Positions 1 through 12,976 are shown, counted from the stretch's first letter. The stretch: DNA of 64,000 bases from Quillaja saponaria (GCA_029379385.1 CM055613.1:25269652-25333651), one strand, 5' to 3'. The notes: a model not told the origin generated them from the sequence alone. Numbers and translations are program-made.

Positions 1-1525
1 GTAGAAATTATTAAATAGAGATAAAATATAATAAAATTTGATTATATGTTTTTTTTTAGAGATGGTGAATAAATAAAGTATTAGTGCATGAAAAGAAAAT
101 TCATATAAATATTGATCAATCATTCTAAAATATAAAATTTAAATATTACATCGGATTTTTTTTTTCTAAAAATAAAAATGTTTCATAGATCATAAAATTG
201 TGTTTAGGTATTCCTAACCATATTAATTAATTATATTGTATTTCATCTAAATTAAATAATTTTGAATTAATTAAAAATCTGATTTAAAGTAATGAAATCT
301 TAGGGGACCAAAATAAAAAAAATAATAATAATAATTAAATCTTGGATTATCTGATTAGAAAATAAATTTTGAATGACCAAAATAGAAAATCGTGAATTAT
401 TGGAGACTAAAATAGTAAATAAATATTTTTTAAAGATTTTGCTACGTTGCCCTTTTAACATATGGTATTTTTATATTTAGAGGGAGAATCAATAACTTTT
501 TACCATCTACCCTAATTAATAATAATTGACATGGGTATTCTTATCTCAATAATTTTTTTTTAAAAATTCGTACTTAGGTACACAATCGCATATTATTTAA
601 TTTTATTATTTTATAAGGCACATTAGTTATATTTTTCAATAAATAATAATGATGTGCTGGGATCATTTGTTCTCATATTTGAATTTCACTATCGATGTGT
701 GATTATTTCTCTTAATTTTTAATTGTTTCTCTCACAATATGTTTGCATATATTAAACTATAATATTATTGATTGTTAAATTAAAATTATCCTGTTGTAAT
801 ATTGAATAATAATCATAATGTATCTTCAAGTGTATAAAAATATTGAAACATCAATACTTTAGGACAAACAAATGCATTTTTATGTTTTATGTTCTTGGTA
901 TTCATAATTGAGGGCATCACCAGTTGAGTTTACATAACATGTCTGTGTTAGTAGTTATGTCAATTTGATGTTACGTTAAAATGTTTAATCTACACTTAAA
1001 ATAGAACATGCCATGCCATGTCACTTTCATTGTGTTTTACTCTAAAAGAGTCCCTTATATAGATTTCTAGTTTCCCTCAATAATTTCTTGCCAATTTCAG
1101 TTAATTTTCTGCTAAGCTTTCTCAATGACTGTTGTTGTGAACAATAAATTTGGCATTAAAGAAACTTTTTTTGTTTTTTAGAATGGCAAACGAAGGAACC
1201 TATTTCATCAAGATTTGACAAAAGAAAAAGGAAAACCCATGTTACTTAATATTTTTAACAAAACGCAAGATATTTTTAATTATTCAAGTCACCCCACTTG
1301 GCATTGCTGCCGTCTCCCACCTTATGTGTTGGTGTGCTAGATTTTAGATTTTTGGGGTTTTAACAGCTTAATATTGGGCACCAATTATTGGAAATATATA
1401 TAATAAAATAAAACAAAATTCACAAAGCTTTGAGGCATGTTGATAATAAACACTTTCTTTGAAGAGATATTGATTGCAATCTCTTTTGCATTTCTGTTTA
1501 ATTCCTTAAACTTTTAAGATATAGC
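1..1525. other. AT-rich stretch without a recognisable gene
   Basis: I see no credible exon, RNA gene or element boundary here. The sequence is strongly AT-rich with many short A and T runs, and stop codons are dense in all frames. It is probably intergenic DNA or old, unrecognisable repeat sequence. Confidence 0.5.
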
Positions 1526-1530
1526 AAAAT

Positions 1531-4500
1531 TGTCATACCCTATACGGAGACATGACTGGTAAGAAGAATTGGTAACTTCTTACACAGAGGAATGACTAGC
1601 AGGAGAAATAGATAACCAAATCTCCGTAACCTTGACTTCAAATCGAAGAAACACATATGACCTTCGAACAAACTATTAAAATAAAGTTTAGAAAACACAA
1701 TTTATATAAAAATGCTAATTTATAGAAACATAGGTCAATTTAACTAAAAATTTTGGTCATGGTTCTCTATAAAGTGGAATATGCCTAATGTACAAACATA
1801 GAATACCTGGTCATATTCAACTAGTTAACAACAACAACAATATATACTAGGAGCTCTGCTCATTTATATCATAAACAATAACAATTAGACTATTATACAG
1901 AACAAAACACAATAACCCAAAACTCTAATGTGATTGCAAACTTCCATCTTTTGGCTTCAAGTATTTAGTCATGAAGAAATACTTTGTTGCATATTATGGG
2001 CAACTCACGTACTCGTCTGTGTTGTATATTGAAATCCTATTACTAAAAAGTGTGAACAAATGAAAGGTGAGTCATAAAGACCCAGTGAGTCAAAAAAGTA
2101 TCAAAAACATACTAGCATCACTTAATACATGAATAAAATATATAGATCAAATAATTTCAAAATAAAATGAAATCTAAAACAACTAAATTTCACACGTACG
2201 TAAATATAACAAAGGTAAAATTAACAAACAAATTATGCAATTCGCTATACAAACAATTCAATCAAAGCACTCAAGCACACAAAGGCCCAATTAGAGTAAC
2301 TCAGCACCCACACACCAAATACATATCCTCCCCTAGCAATTTGTACACATGCACAACAAATATATACTTCTTACATATAATCCCCCGGATTGAGTTACTC
2401 GAGTTTTTAAAATCACATATCAAATAATCAAATCAAGTATTCTAGGGGAAATTTCTAAACAAAAAAGATAGCTTACATCCTAGAAAATAATATTTGAAAT
2501 TGGTTAGGTAGGTAAGTTGAAATCAATTATATTTCCAAGTTGGTTATGAAAATGGATGGAAGGAGTTAACTTTAAATATATATGCATGAAACTTAGTACT
2601 TATAGATTTTCATAATAAAGAGGTTATAACCTATAAAATTGACAAACTAAGTAATACAGGGAAAATGTAATTGCAACTCCGGAACTTGTGATTGAGCCGA
2701 CGAGCACGTGAACGTAAGATGGAGTGATGAGAAAAATCGATAAACGGTGAGTGGATTACGTGCTCTTTTTTTGCTAGATTATATTTGATTATTTATTTCA
2801 GTGTATCTTATGAATGTGTAATGCTATGAAGTTAGTTAATTGAATTAAGTGTTGTATTATTGATCTTTGCATAATAATTTAATTGTATTTGATGTGTATT
2901 TTGCTTGTGTTTGATAAGGGCCAATAAACTAATTTTTATCTGAAATATTACATACGAAATAAAATATCTTTTTTTGTTTGATATTTTTTAAAACTCGATA
3001 CTCAGTCCCGGGAATGTATAGTAAAAAAATTATTGTTGTGGTTCAATGTGTAAAATTTCTTATTGGGAGATAAATTTTGAACCTTACTGAGTTATCAAGA
3101 TGTTAGAAACCTTCATCCTAATCCATCCTTAAAAGCCTGCAACTCAGTTACAATTGTTCAGTCAGGACCAAAAATCACAACCTGAATTCTAACACCTCCA
3201 AAATACACGTAATATGAATTAAGATATGTACCACTCCATAATTGTCCTTTAATATGTTAGGAATTAATTTTTATTCAAAGATCCCTAATCTAATCAAACA
3301 ATAATCCCTTGTCAAAGTCCTCCAGAATTGACTGAAGCCCTCACCTAAAATCTTGCCTAGAACCTAGTTGCAGTCCAGTAGCTCTAATAATAAATCTACC
3401 CCGATTTAGGTTATGAAATTTCCAGATATTATCTCCAGACCCTAAGCTACATTTTTTCTTTAGAAATCCTAATTAATTTGGTTTCAAAAATAACCGAAAT
3501 ACAAGATTTCTCTAACCCACAAAGTCTTACCCTACATCCCTTTAAAAACCACCTAACTCCCATTTACAATAATTCATCTCACAACTAAACATAGTTTGTT
3601 CATACTCACTACCCACTTGCATCAAATCCTCACTTCATCACATTAACCAACCATTTTTTGCTCTTATTTATGAACTTTTTATTCAAATTCCAATAACAAC
3701 TAACCACCAAGAATTGAATCTACCAAGTTCTACTCATAAAGTTATAACTAGTTTTCTTGTAGACATTTTATTAAACATCTTAGGTGCATTAGTTCCTTCT
3801 ATTGTTGTGTGTGTACATATGTATATCTCCTAACACAATTCCATCAACCTTCATATTACCATGTTTCCAAATTCTGATTTAGACTTTAACTTAACCTAAT
3901 CAAAGTAACCTAAAAGCTTTATTCAATAACACTTTATCCATACAAATCACTTTCCAACTTCCTAAATTTCAAACCTTAATTAACATATTTAAAAAGAAAT
4001 CCTAGCTTTAAATTCATTCACAACTTACCCAAAGTAATATTTAAACTCTTAACTAACATCAAGGAACAACAAATAAACCAAAAAGGAAACAAGATAATAG
4101 CTTAGAATTCTTCATAAACAAAGCTGTCACACGGTCAACCAAAGAACTTTAGGCAAAATAAGGGTTGAACTTCAACATAAGAAGAAAAGGAAGGAAAGCA
4201 CGGCAAGGTTAGGATTCCTTAAGGCTAGATTAGCTCACGGTCAAGAAGAGGGAACTGTTTATGGCAAGAAAAGAACTTCACGCACCAAGTAAGAAAAAAA
4301 TAGAACCTACCACTAAGAACTCGAAGCTTGCTGCTCTAGCTTAGCTCCATGGCAACTAAGATAAAGAAAGGAGCTGAACAATAGAAGATCAAGAACAACT
4401 AAGAAGGGAAGATAAGGTTGTCTCTGCTGAAAGTTTGAAGGCAAACTGCTGCTGCCTTGCTGCCACCAAACAAGGGGAAAAAGAATTCCAAAATGGGAAA

Positions 4501-4860
4501 GGAAGAAAGGAGGATTGATGAACATAATAGAAGGGAAACAAAGAAGAAAAAGATTAGTTGCCAATCTTGGTTGCATGGGCTGAATTTGATGGCTAAACAA
4601 GAGAAAAAACAAAAAGGAAGAGTCTGGAACAATCATGAAAAGCAAGAGGCAAGATCGGTCAAGTAAGAAAGAAAAAAGTAATAAGGAGAATTAAAAGAAA
4701 ATTGATTAAGTCAAAGTCTTCAACAATTGTGGTGCAATTATTTCCTAGTTATATTCACATATATATACACATGTTTAATAGCATTATTTATTTATTTACT
4801 TTACCACAACAAGTTATACACAAATTTTAAAACGTATACCTAGGATATTGGGTTATAACA
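1531..4860 (-). mobile_element. Long LTR of a Ty3-type retrotransposon, minus orientation, with an internal inverted block
   Basis: The left edge starts TGTCATACCC and the right edge ends GGGTTATAACA. Read on the minus strand this is an LTR beginning TGTTATAACCC and ending GGTATGACA, the same termini as the plus-oriented LTR at 5993-9568. The two align as reverse complements over 1531 to about 2455 and about 3090 to 4860. The middle block, about 2460-3080, aligns in the opposite sense. I could not find a matching 5-bp target duplication (AAAAT on the left, TATTC on the right). No internal retrotransposon sequence is attached, so it behaves as a solo LTR. The few short reading frames inside are chance. 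Confidence 0.7.
2460..3080 (+). repeat. Inverted block inside the minus-oriented LTR
   Basis: This segment matches about 8145-8720 of the 5993-9568 LTR in direct orientation, for example the shared stretch AAAATTGACAAACTAAGTAA and the later GTTTGATAAGGG. Both flanks match the same LTR only as reverse complement. The flanks cover the LTR either side of this block, so the simplest reading is an internal inversion of about 600 bp with a short duplicated edge (flank and block both cover about 8650-8720). Confidence 0.65.
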
Positions 4861-5229
4861 TATTCCATTGTATTATTATTTAATTAATTTGTTTACGTAT
4901 TTATTATTTTTATAATGAAAATTTATATATTACGTCTAAAACTCGATTTTACGTTATCGAGTTATGAGGGTTATACCAAAAAGACTTAGAATTTTTAATG
5001 TCAATTGCTATATTAGAGGCATATAATTATAAGGTTGAAACAACTATATTTTTACAATCATGTAAGTTTCATTCAAATAGGATACATGTTGAATAGACAT
5101 AGATATCTATTTAAATTCAAATTATAAATACAACTATTTCTAACTTAAACAAAATAAGAAAATAATAATAATAATAATTAAAGGCTTCATGGCTTTCTAA
5201 TATGGACTCTAATTATAAACTGGGCATTT

Positions 5230-5850
5230 CCTACGGACCAACTTTGTGGGGAAAGAAGTCTTGGAACATGGGAAAAGGGTTACTGACAAACTTTTTCTAG
5301 AAAATGGTAAGTGGGAAAATTGTCCTGTGGGTAGTACCCACAAAATAAGATAGTTGTTGTTAATACCAACAAATTGTTTGTAGGTAAAGGTCTAGCTTGT
5401 TTTACCCTCTTAAGTTTGTCGGTAAATGAAACATTACCTACAAACCAAGTCTATCGTTATTACCTACAAACTCTGGTTTGTAGGTAATATTGACAAACCA
5501 GGTTTATTGGTAACACTCACAACCTGAATTTGTGGAATTAACCACAAACTCTTATTTGTAGGTAATTTCAAGCAATTTAAAAAATAAAATTAAAATACCT
5601 TGGAATTAAACATAAATCAACTTAACAGATCTAAAATTTATCCCATAACATAAATATTTTTCAACATTGAATAATAAAACTAAGAGTACAAATTCACACA
5701 CAATTCACAAATGTAAACATATAATAGTGAAACTAACTAATGAAACTACTTGTCATGAAAATCATCATCATTAGCATCCTCATTAAGATCTTCATCACCA
5801 TCTCTACTAACATCCATGCTGCTAGAAAAATCACCCATAAGTTCCTGTTA
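5230..5850 (-). mobile_element. CACTA-like DNA transposon remnant with subterminal repeats
   Basis: Between about 5320 and 5575 the unit TTTGTAGGTAA and its reverse complement TTACCTACAAA recur many times in both orientations, with variants such as TTTGTCGGTAAA and a near-palindrome GTGGGTAGTACCCAC. Dense, mixed-orientation short repeats of this kind are typical of the subterminal regions of CACTA (En/Spm) elements. A terminal-exon-like acidic coding stretch lies next to them at 5746-5844. I could not find CACTA termini or a target duplication, so the limits and the family are tentative. The rest of 4866-5992 holds nothing else recognisable. Confidence 0.4.
5746..5844 (-). pseudogene. Acidic terminal exon, possibly of a CACTA-type transposase gene
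   Basis: On the minus strand a pyrimidine-rich acceptor ending TTTTTTAACAG is followed by 32 open codons and a TAG stop. The peptide is rich in Asp, Glu and Ser (it contains SRDGDEDLNEDANDDDFHDK). Acidic tails of this sort close some plant transposase genes, and the neighbouring subterminal repeats suggest that origin. No upstream exon is recognisable, so this is a fragment. Family membership is inference. Confidence 0.3.
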
Positions 5851-5992
5851 AAAAAGAAAGTTATTAACATAAAATATATGAATTCAAATGAATAAAGAAA
5901 ATGATTTAGAAACAAATATAAAATATGACTACATGCTTTCACTAACTTAGTATTTTATTACCATTTTTGGTGATTTCAACCTATTTAATTTG

Positions 5993-8900
5993 TGTTATAA
6001 CCCAACATTGTAACAAGTCAAGTTTTAGATTTAATGTGTAAATTTTAGTTATAAATTAAGAAACACATAAATAATTAAATAAATAACGATATAATTATTA
6101 TAACACGACACTTTAGTGATATGTATTAGAGCAATATATGTAACCCGTAATTAAATGTGTAGGAGAATTTAAATAAAATCCTTAACATGTAGATATAAAT
6201 GTGTATATATATAACTAGATTTAACCTGCGCCATATATTTAGAAGTTTGACCTTGGACTTAATCATTTAGTGTTATTTTTTTCTTTCTTTTTGGTTTTAT
6301 TCTCTTTTTCTTTTCCTCCTCAACCAACCTTGCTCCTCATTCTTTTTGTTCTTGTTTTGCTTCTAGATCATTTGATTCCCTCCCTTGTTCTTGGTTGAGT
6401 AACCCTTTCCTTAAAGCTGTGGGTTTTTTTCCTCTTTATGATTGTGTTGAAGGGGGTGAACTTGCTCTATTAATTTTTTTTTCTCCAGCCATGGCACTAT
6501 GTAGTTCTATCTTTCAGCCATGTGTGTAAGTAAATTAGCCTCTATTTTACGACTTGTTGCTGAAGCTCTTGTGTGGTTCCTTGGTTGGCTGAAACCCTTA
6601 ACTTTCCTCCTTACTTGAGTCTTGTTTGCAATTCCAGTTGTGAAGCGTGGGTGATACTAGTTGTTTTTCTTTCACTTAGAGTTTTATCTTTCTTCCTCCT
6701 AGCCGAGGATAGCTTATAAAGGTTTCTAATAGATTTTCTTAACCTTTGCTGGACGTGGTAGTGTCCTTGGCTGTGGGAGTGTAGTTGCCCTTTTTTGGGG
6801 GGTTGAGGTAGCCTAGCTTAGTGGTTGTTTTCTTGCACCACTAGCTCTTAACAACTTTCCTTCAGTCATAACAAGTTGTTAGTGAGGGGTAGCTATTCTA
6901 AGAAGGTAAGGAGCTATGGACTAACTTTTAATCCTAAATGTTCTTTTAATCTTATTGTTCTAAATTGAAGGATTCTTATTGGGTAATGTGATGGTTAAAG
7001 TATTAAGTAAAATTGAATCATGAATCATAATCAAAGAATATGAGAAGTAGTGGGTTAAAGGAATATTTAGAAGAGAGAAGTTTAGGGTTTAATGGTATTC
7101 AAGATGGAAGTGGATAGTCTAAGTTTTAGATTAGCTTTAGGCAATTATTTTAGCCTGAATTCAACATTTAGATTGTAAGTAATCTGAATTAAAAAAGTTG
7201 TGTTGGTTTCTTGGAATAGGTATTAATATATATTTACATACATACTCAAGTAATGAAATGCGTGCCCTTAAGGTGTTTGTTAAAAAGCATAAAAGAAACT
7301 AGTTGTAGTATGTATTGAATAATGTGTAGAGATAACAAATTAATATCTTGGTTATTTAATTTACTTTGCTTTTACTGAATTTTGTTTTTCATTTAGTAAA
7401 TTACTATTACTTGTGTTTTGTTTAAAGATTAGTGATAGGATTGGAGTTGGGTTTGGATAAAAGTCTAGGAGTGGAAATTTGAAGGTGGTGATAAATGGTG
7501 GTTAAGTGCTTAATAAAATGAAAACAGGACCGTATTTTATAAGCTAGAGAAATCGGGTATTTGGAGTGTCTTATGGAATGAATTAGTTAAGAGTAGAGAA
7601 AGCGTAGCTTATAGTTTTAGGATGATATCTGAAAAGTTTCGTAACTTGATTCTAAGCATATTATATCATTAGAGCTGTTGGAATGTAGGTCGATTCTTGC
7701 AGGATTTTAGATGAACTTTAATCAGTTTGGGACTTTGTCGGGGGTTATAGTTTGAATTAGCTTAGGACCTCTAAATAAGAATTGTTTAGAACATTTTAAA
7801 TGCAAATCTAGAACTTTACATGTTTTAATTTCATGTTATATGTATTTTAGAGGTGTTGGAAATCATGGTTGTGATTTTCAAGTCTTGATTGAACATGCTT
7901 TGGTGTAACTGGATTTGGAGGGTCTTAAAGGATGAATTAGGAGTAGGATTTTCAAGGTAAATTGTTCTTAACATCTTGATAAACTAGGCTGGAAAGTTTT
8001 GTAATTTAACTCCTAAGTATGATAATTTTATAAGCATTGGAATCTAAGGTTGGAAACCAAAAATTGTGCTAGTGCCCTTTTTATGTTCATGTGAGGATTT
8101 GAGTGGGTTTAAGACTAATTTTAGAAGAAGTTTTAAATAAGAAAGATAGCTAACTTTCTAAAGATAATGATTGAACTTAGTTTTGTTAAAATTGGTTAAG
8201 TACATAAGTTGAAATCAAACATATCTCAATGGTGGTTGTAAAAATACCTAATAGTAGTAAATTTTAAATAAATGGATGAAACTTAGTATCTATAGATTTT
8301 CATAGTTAAAAGGTTATAATTTATAAAATTGACAAACTAAGTAATGCTTAGAAAATTTAATTACATCTTCGGAAAGTGTTGTTGAGCCAATAACTCATGT
8401 GAATGCAAGATAAAGTGACAAGCAATATCGATATATGGCGAGTAGATAAATGTTACCTTTTGGTTCCTAAATTAATATTTGTATTTGCTAGGTATACTTG
8501 AGTAGATATGTTTATATGGGAGCATAAACATGTGTAGTGTTTCATTGAGTTATTTGAATTGTGCTTGACTTGTGACTTTGTGTTTGATAAGGGTTAATAA
8601 AAATGTTTTTCTTTCTGAATGATTTTTACTTCTGAAATGGAATCCGGATGCACCTAGGGTATTTTTATTTGCTTATTTGACACTGATTAAAAATATTCAA
8701 GTAACTCAATCTCAGAGGTCAATTTGTGAGGAGCTATGAAGATTTCAGTAATTCTATATATATTATTGTTTGGTGTGTGGGTACAAAACTACCCAGTGTG
8801 AGATATTTGGTGTGTGGGGTTCAATTACTCTATTGGCTTTTTGTGTTCTTTGAATATTTTGATTGCTTTGTTTAAATTGTGATCAATAGATTTTAGGATA

Positions 8901-9568
8901 ATTATATGTACGTTCTTATACCATTGAATTAAAATAGGAACATGAATACATGAGATTATTTAGTTTATATATGTTTGTTATGCTTTGGTTGATGCTAGTA
9001 CTCTCTGTGTATGTTTTTCCACTCACTGAGTCTGTGGGACTCACCCCTCTCTTATTGATGTTTTTTTAGTAACAGAATTTTAGTTTACATTATCATCGGG
9101 CTCGTGACTTGTTGATAGCGTGCAATAAGGGATTTCTTCAAAATCTCATATTAGAAGTCAATGATGAAAGTTTGCAGTCATATTAGGACTTTGGGGTGTT
9201 TGGTTTTGTGTTGTATAATAGTCTAGTTATTTGTTGTTGTGATATGAATTAGAGTAGAGCTCCATGTGTATGTTGATGTTGTGTAAACTGATTGAATGTA
9301 ACCATAAATTATATGTTTGTATTTTAGGCATGTTCCCTTTTAAAAAAAAATCTCTACCGAATTTTTTTATAAATTGTTATATATTTTAGTAAACAAACTT
9401 TTATAGTTAACTTATATTTTATAAAATTTACTTTTATGCATTGGTTTAGCCAAGAGTCATATTTGTCTCTTGGTTTAGTCATATATCTTTATTTGTTTTA
9501 AAGTCAGGGTTACAGAGATTTGGTTATCTATTTATCTAGCCAGTCATGCCGTCATGTAGGGTGTGAAA
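5993..9568 (+). mobile_element. Solo LTR of a Ty3-type (Tekay/Del-like) retrotransposon
   Basis: It begins TGTTATAACCC and ends GGGTGTGAAA, where relatives in this window end GTGTGACA. It is flanked by a perfect 5-bp direct repeat, ATTTG, at 5988-5992 and 9569-9573. There is no primer-binding site or gag-pol next to it, so it is a solo LTR left by recombination between the two LTRs of one element. It shares blocks with the LTRs at 54.4 and 59 kb, such as the GTTTGATAAGGG motif followed by a GGTGCACCT-like motif. At about 3.6 kb it is long for a plant LTR. No coding sequence is present. Confidence 0.8.
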
Positions 9569-10905
9569 ATTTGTCTATATGCTTTTACTATTATTTTAAC
9601 TTGTAGTAGTGTTCCCAAACATTGTGTTCAACATTATCCTATTTTTTAGTGACATTAACTTTAAAGCTTCTTAGTAAAATGCCCACAATCTCATCCTCAA
9701 AATGAATATAAAACCCAGTTTATTTCTTAAATCACAAACATAATATACTACCATATATTGGTGGAGCAAACCCACAACAAAATACAATAATAAAAAAATA
9801 AAAAATGAATATAAAAAATATAAGCTAAATCAACCAAAACTTTATCATCTGAGTCAAACACAACTATGCAATGATTATGAGCAATCTTAGAAGTTAAAGA
9901 AGTTCGACTCACCAGAAGTACTTTTCCCAACCAGCAAGTAATTCATTAATAATAAGAGACTTTAGTTTTGAAGTAAAATTGGTGTTCCATTTAGCTTCAA
10001 GCGAGTCTGGGGGACCTTTAGCAACATGACAATTCTAATGCCTACAGACAAAGAGAAAAGAATTTTGTTTTAACATCAAATTGATCGGATTCCTGCTTAA
10101 TTGAGAAAATAAAAGGACTATCAAGCCCTACGTTTCATACTTTTTAAGATATTTAGGAACATGGAAAGGGTGTGAATATTGTTATGATGTCCTAAAATTC
10201 ACAGAACGATAACAAAAAAAAAAAAAAATTAATATAGAAATCATATTGATGAGACATATGCAGATGATTCAAACACTAAAGCAAATACCTGTAAAGCAGT
10301 AAAATGGTAGAAAATATTAACAACTTATAAATGGATTGAAGAAAGATTTTATCTATAATAAGATGCACAATGAACTTAAGAAATAGTTATCATGCAATGT
10401 TGTTGTTACCCCACATTCTTAAAATCATAAACTTTAGTAAACAAATTGCAAAGAAAAATAATTATGAAAATCTAGTGTGAATAAGTGAGAGACAAAGTGA
10501 AGAAAATGCATCTGCTCCGTTGAAGAATATCTTTAAGGGAAAGGCCTACACTAAGTACTACAACGCTAGTTCCAATTTTTAATTACAAGGTATTGATAAG
10601 TTCAATACTAGTTCAGTAGATTCAAAGGATTCATTACAAACCATCCTACATCATAAACTCATGAAACCTTATAAGACATGGCATGTTTCTTGCATATAAC
10701 TCAAACCAAGGAAAAGATAACTAAAAGAAAAATTAAGTACAAATTCAGAGAAAAACAGAAAGAGAAATGTAGGAATATATCAAGAGTATCATTTAGAAGT
10801 TAAAGATCTAATTCAAGACAAATGGAATGAAACTAATAAAATTTGCATTGCATGTTTAATTATTTGAATTAGCCATATTGAAATACTTGAAAAACAATCA
10901 TTTTG
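9569..10905 (-). other. Left part of a decayed, unrecognised minus-strand gene
   Basis: This segment lies between a solo LTR and an RTE LINE and continues, beyond the LINE, at 21750. It looks intron-like except for one good exon candidate (9913-10034) and a short open stretch near 9640-9710 that reads TGFYIHFEDEIVGILL on the minus strand. No other exon could be supported. Together with the exons at 22.5-22.9 kb it appears to be one gene interrupted in an intron by the LINE. Confidence 0.4.
9913..10034 (-). pseudogene. Exon of an unrecognised gene, split from its other exons by a LINE
   Basis: On the minus strand an acceptor CATTAG is followed by 40 open codons plus two bases and a good donor TTCTG/GTGAGT. 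The peptide contains PPDSLEAKWN and ends LLAGWEKYF. The two tryptophans and good splice borders argue for real coding ancestry. If an acceptor 7 bp further upstream were used, the frame would carry a TAG. I do not recognise the protein family. It lies on the same strand as the exons at 22460-22850 and is separated from them by the RTE insertion. Confidence 0.35.
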
Positions 10906-10922
10906 TAAATGAAACTACAAAA
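10906..10922. repeat. Left target-site duplication of RTE LINE copy 1
   Basis: TAAATGAAACTACAAAA (17 bp) occurs here and again, identical, at 21733-21749, exactly at the outer edges of the LINE. This is the length expected for a LINE inserted by target-primed reverse transcription. Confidence 0.85.
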
Positions 10923-10951
10923 CTCAACTCAACTAAGACTTAAATCACAAA

Positions 10952-11191
10952 CTAGTTAGGCTTAACTATATGAATCTTTTTCCTCCATTCGTATTGATCT
11001 AATGCATCATTTTTAGTAATGCCAAGAGCAATCATATATTTCACAATGATTGTACCCCGAGTAAGTTTTGGTCTCTCTTTACCATGTCTAACACCTACCA
11101 CGGGCACCAAGTAACCTTTCCTAACTACGGCATCCATTGGTCTACGTTGGACTTGGATATGTCCAAACCAACGTAAGTTATTCTCCATCAT
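10952..11191 (-). pseudogene. C-terminal end of the RTE LINE protein
   Basis: The 79-codon stretch starts near NLRWFGHIQVQRRPMDAVVR and ends in a segment with a YEWRKKIHI block. This WFGH-to-REW-like ending is characteristic of plant RTE retrotransposon proteins after the RT domain. The frame ends normally just before the element's 3' tail. It is separated from the RT domain only because a Copia element sits at 11220-19970. Confidence 0.75.
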
Positions 11192-11219
11192 TTTTCCTTC
11201 AATGGGTTCTACCTTAACC

Positions 11220-12961
11220 TGTTAGTAGTATGCCCTAAAGCCAATGACATGTGATGTTGTGGTATATTATTTTATGTACAATCTTATTCATATTATTAAT
11301 AAATATAAGTGAAAAACATTATCATATATGAGAGTTATTAATTATCCATCATGAGCCCAAATAATTAAAGTAATGGAAATAAGTATCATGATGAGATTAT
11401 GCTAATGAGATGTATTTCCTTTAATGCTTAATTCTTAAATGTTCGTATTCATAGGATCACTAAGTAAGGCATTAGTGAATCCGGATAGATTAGTACATAT
11501 CTAGTTGGCTCAAAGAGTTGAGGGTGGCTGATCTCATAGTCACTTGTGTATGAGACACTAAGACAGATATGTAGGTGCTCATTAAAGAATGAGTTCACTG
11601 AACTGACTCAACTAAAAACACCTATATGGAGTTTCTCTACATGTCAATAGGTGGTTCTTATGTTACAGTTATGCAAATAATCCTTTGTTTGACAAGACAT
11701 CATAGTTATCTTATATGTACGTCATTATACTTTGATACTATTTCTGATTCTATTAATGAGTCACCTAAGAAGTAGTAATAGGATATAATCACTTGCATAT
11801 GGAGGTATGTGAGTGTGCAATAAAGGATCTATAACTCTTAGGAGAAAAGAGAGAATGTCCTATGTGATCTATAAAAGATTTAACTTAAAGTCTATGGCCA
11901 TAGCAGGGTGAATATTAGAATACGAGTTTCTAATTTTTTCAATGAAGTTATAATCTTAAGATTAGACACATATGATTAAATTTAGGGGTTGACATTATTT
12001 CCATACCCAAATAGATTTAATCGGAACATTGCATGATAGAAGGATTGAATTACATGGTAACTGTTAACAGAAAGGTTCAAAAGGTTCACAGCCATATTTA
12101 TACTATTATGGGTAGTTATCATGTGCTCCTAGGCACTAATCTTGACTTATAGAAAACCCTGATAATTAATTAATTATCTATAGATGATTAATTAATTAAT
12201 CTTAATTAAAGGGTGAATTAAAAAGAGTTTTATTTTAAATAATTAAAATGAGTTCTAATTTAATTGGACAGGGTCCAATAATAAATATGTAAAAGTTACA
12301 TGCCTACTGCCATCAATAGTTTGAACCTAAGGGGTCACACATAAAATGACGATATTCAACTAAGGAGAATTTTGGGACAATCATGTAATTATTATAGTTT
12401 GTTAGGCATTAGATTTAATTATGATTAAATCCTAATATTAGCATAATCTCTAATGTGTTAGGATTGTCTAATACATAAGGAGGTGGCTAGTATTTATAAA
12501 ATATAAGACTTAACAAACTAAAAAGAAACATAAGAGAAAAATAATTGTACGTATTGTACAGAGAGCCCAAAAATCCATCTGATGCATTTTAGGCTAATGA
12601 GAGTTTCAAAATTACAAGAGAGATTCGGTAACTTGTGCTAGCACACAAGGAATCCCTTAGTAACCCCTTTCATCTTCAAGCATGAAGATCCTGAGTTGGA
12701 TTCGTTCATGTAGATACACTTAGAGACGGGACACCTGTGTAATTGTTGTGTTCTTGATGAATCAATAAAGGAGTGAACGCCGAATCAAGAATACAACGAA
12801 AGAATTAAAAGCCTTGGAGGTACACAGTTCTCTACTTGTTTAATTGTTAAACTATAATTAGGATCTTTCATATAATCATAAGGTGATTTCAAGTTAAAGG
12901 AATCAAAGATTTTAAATTCCGCTGCGCATATGATTGTCATATTTTACACTGATTCTTAACA
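11220..12961 (+). repeat. 5' LTR of the Copia element
   Basis: It begins TGTTAGTAGTATGCCCTAAA and ends CTGATTCTTAACA, followed after one base by the primer-binding site. By eye it agrees with the 3' LTR at roughly nineteen of twenty positions over the first 350 bp. The central block shared by both LTRs includes a palindromic AATTAATTAATTATC/GATTAATTAATTAATT cluster. Confidence 0.85.
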
Positions 12962-12962
12962 G

Positions 12963-12976
12963 TGGTATCAGAGCCA
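12963..12976 (+). other. Primer-binding site (initiator Met-tRNA type)
   Basis: TGGTATCAGAGCCA follows the 5' LTR after a single G. This is the classic complement of the 3' end of plant initiator methionine tRNA, used to prime minus-strand DNA synthesis in many Copia and chromoviral elements. Confidence 0.9.

Noticed and set aside
2167..2427. 86-codon plus-strand frame
   Set aside because: It lies inside the minus-oriented LTR and has low-complexity composition; a chance frame.
4313..4666. Overlapping 110-, 77- and 69-codon frames on both strands
   Set aside because: All lie in the LTR 1531-4860, overlap each other and show no motif.
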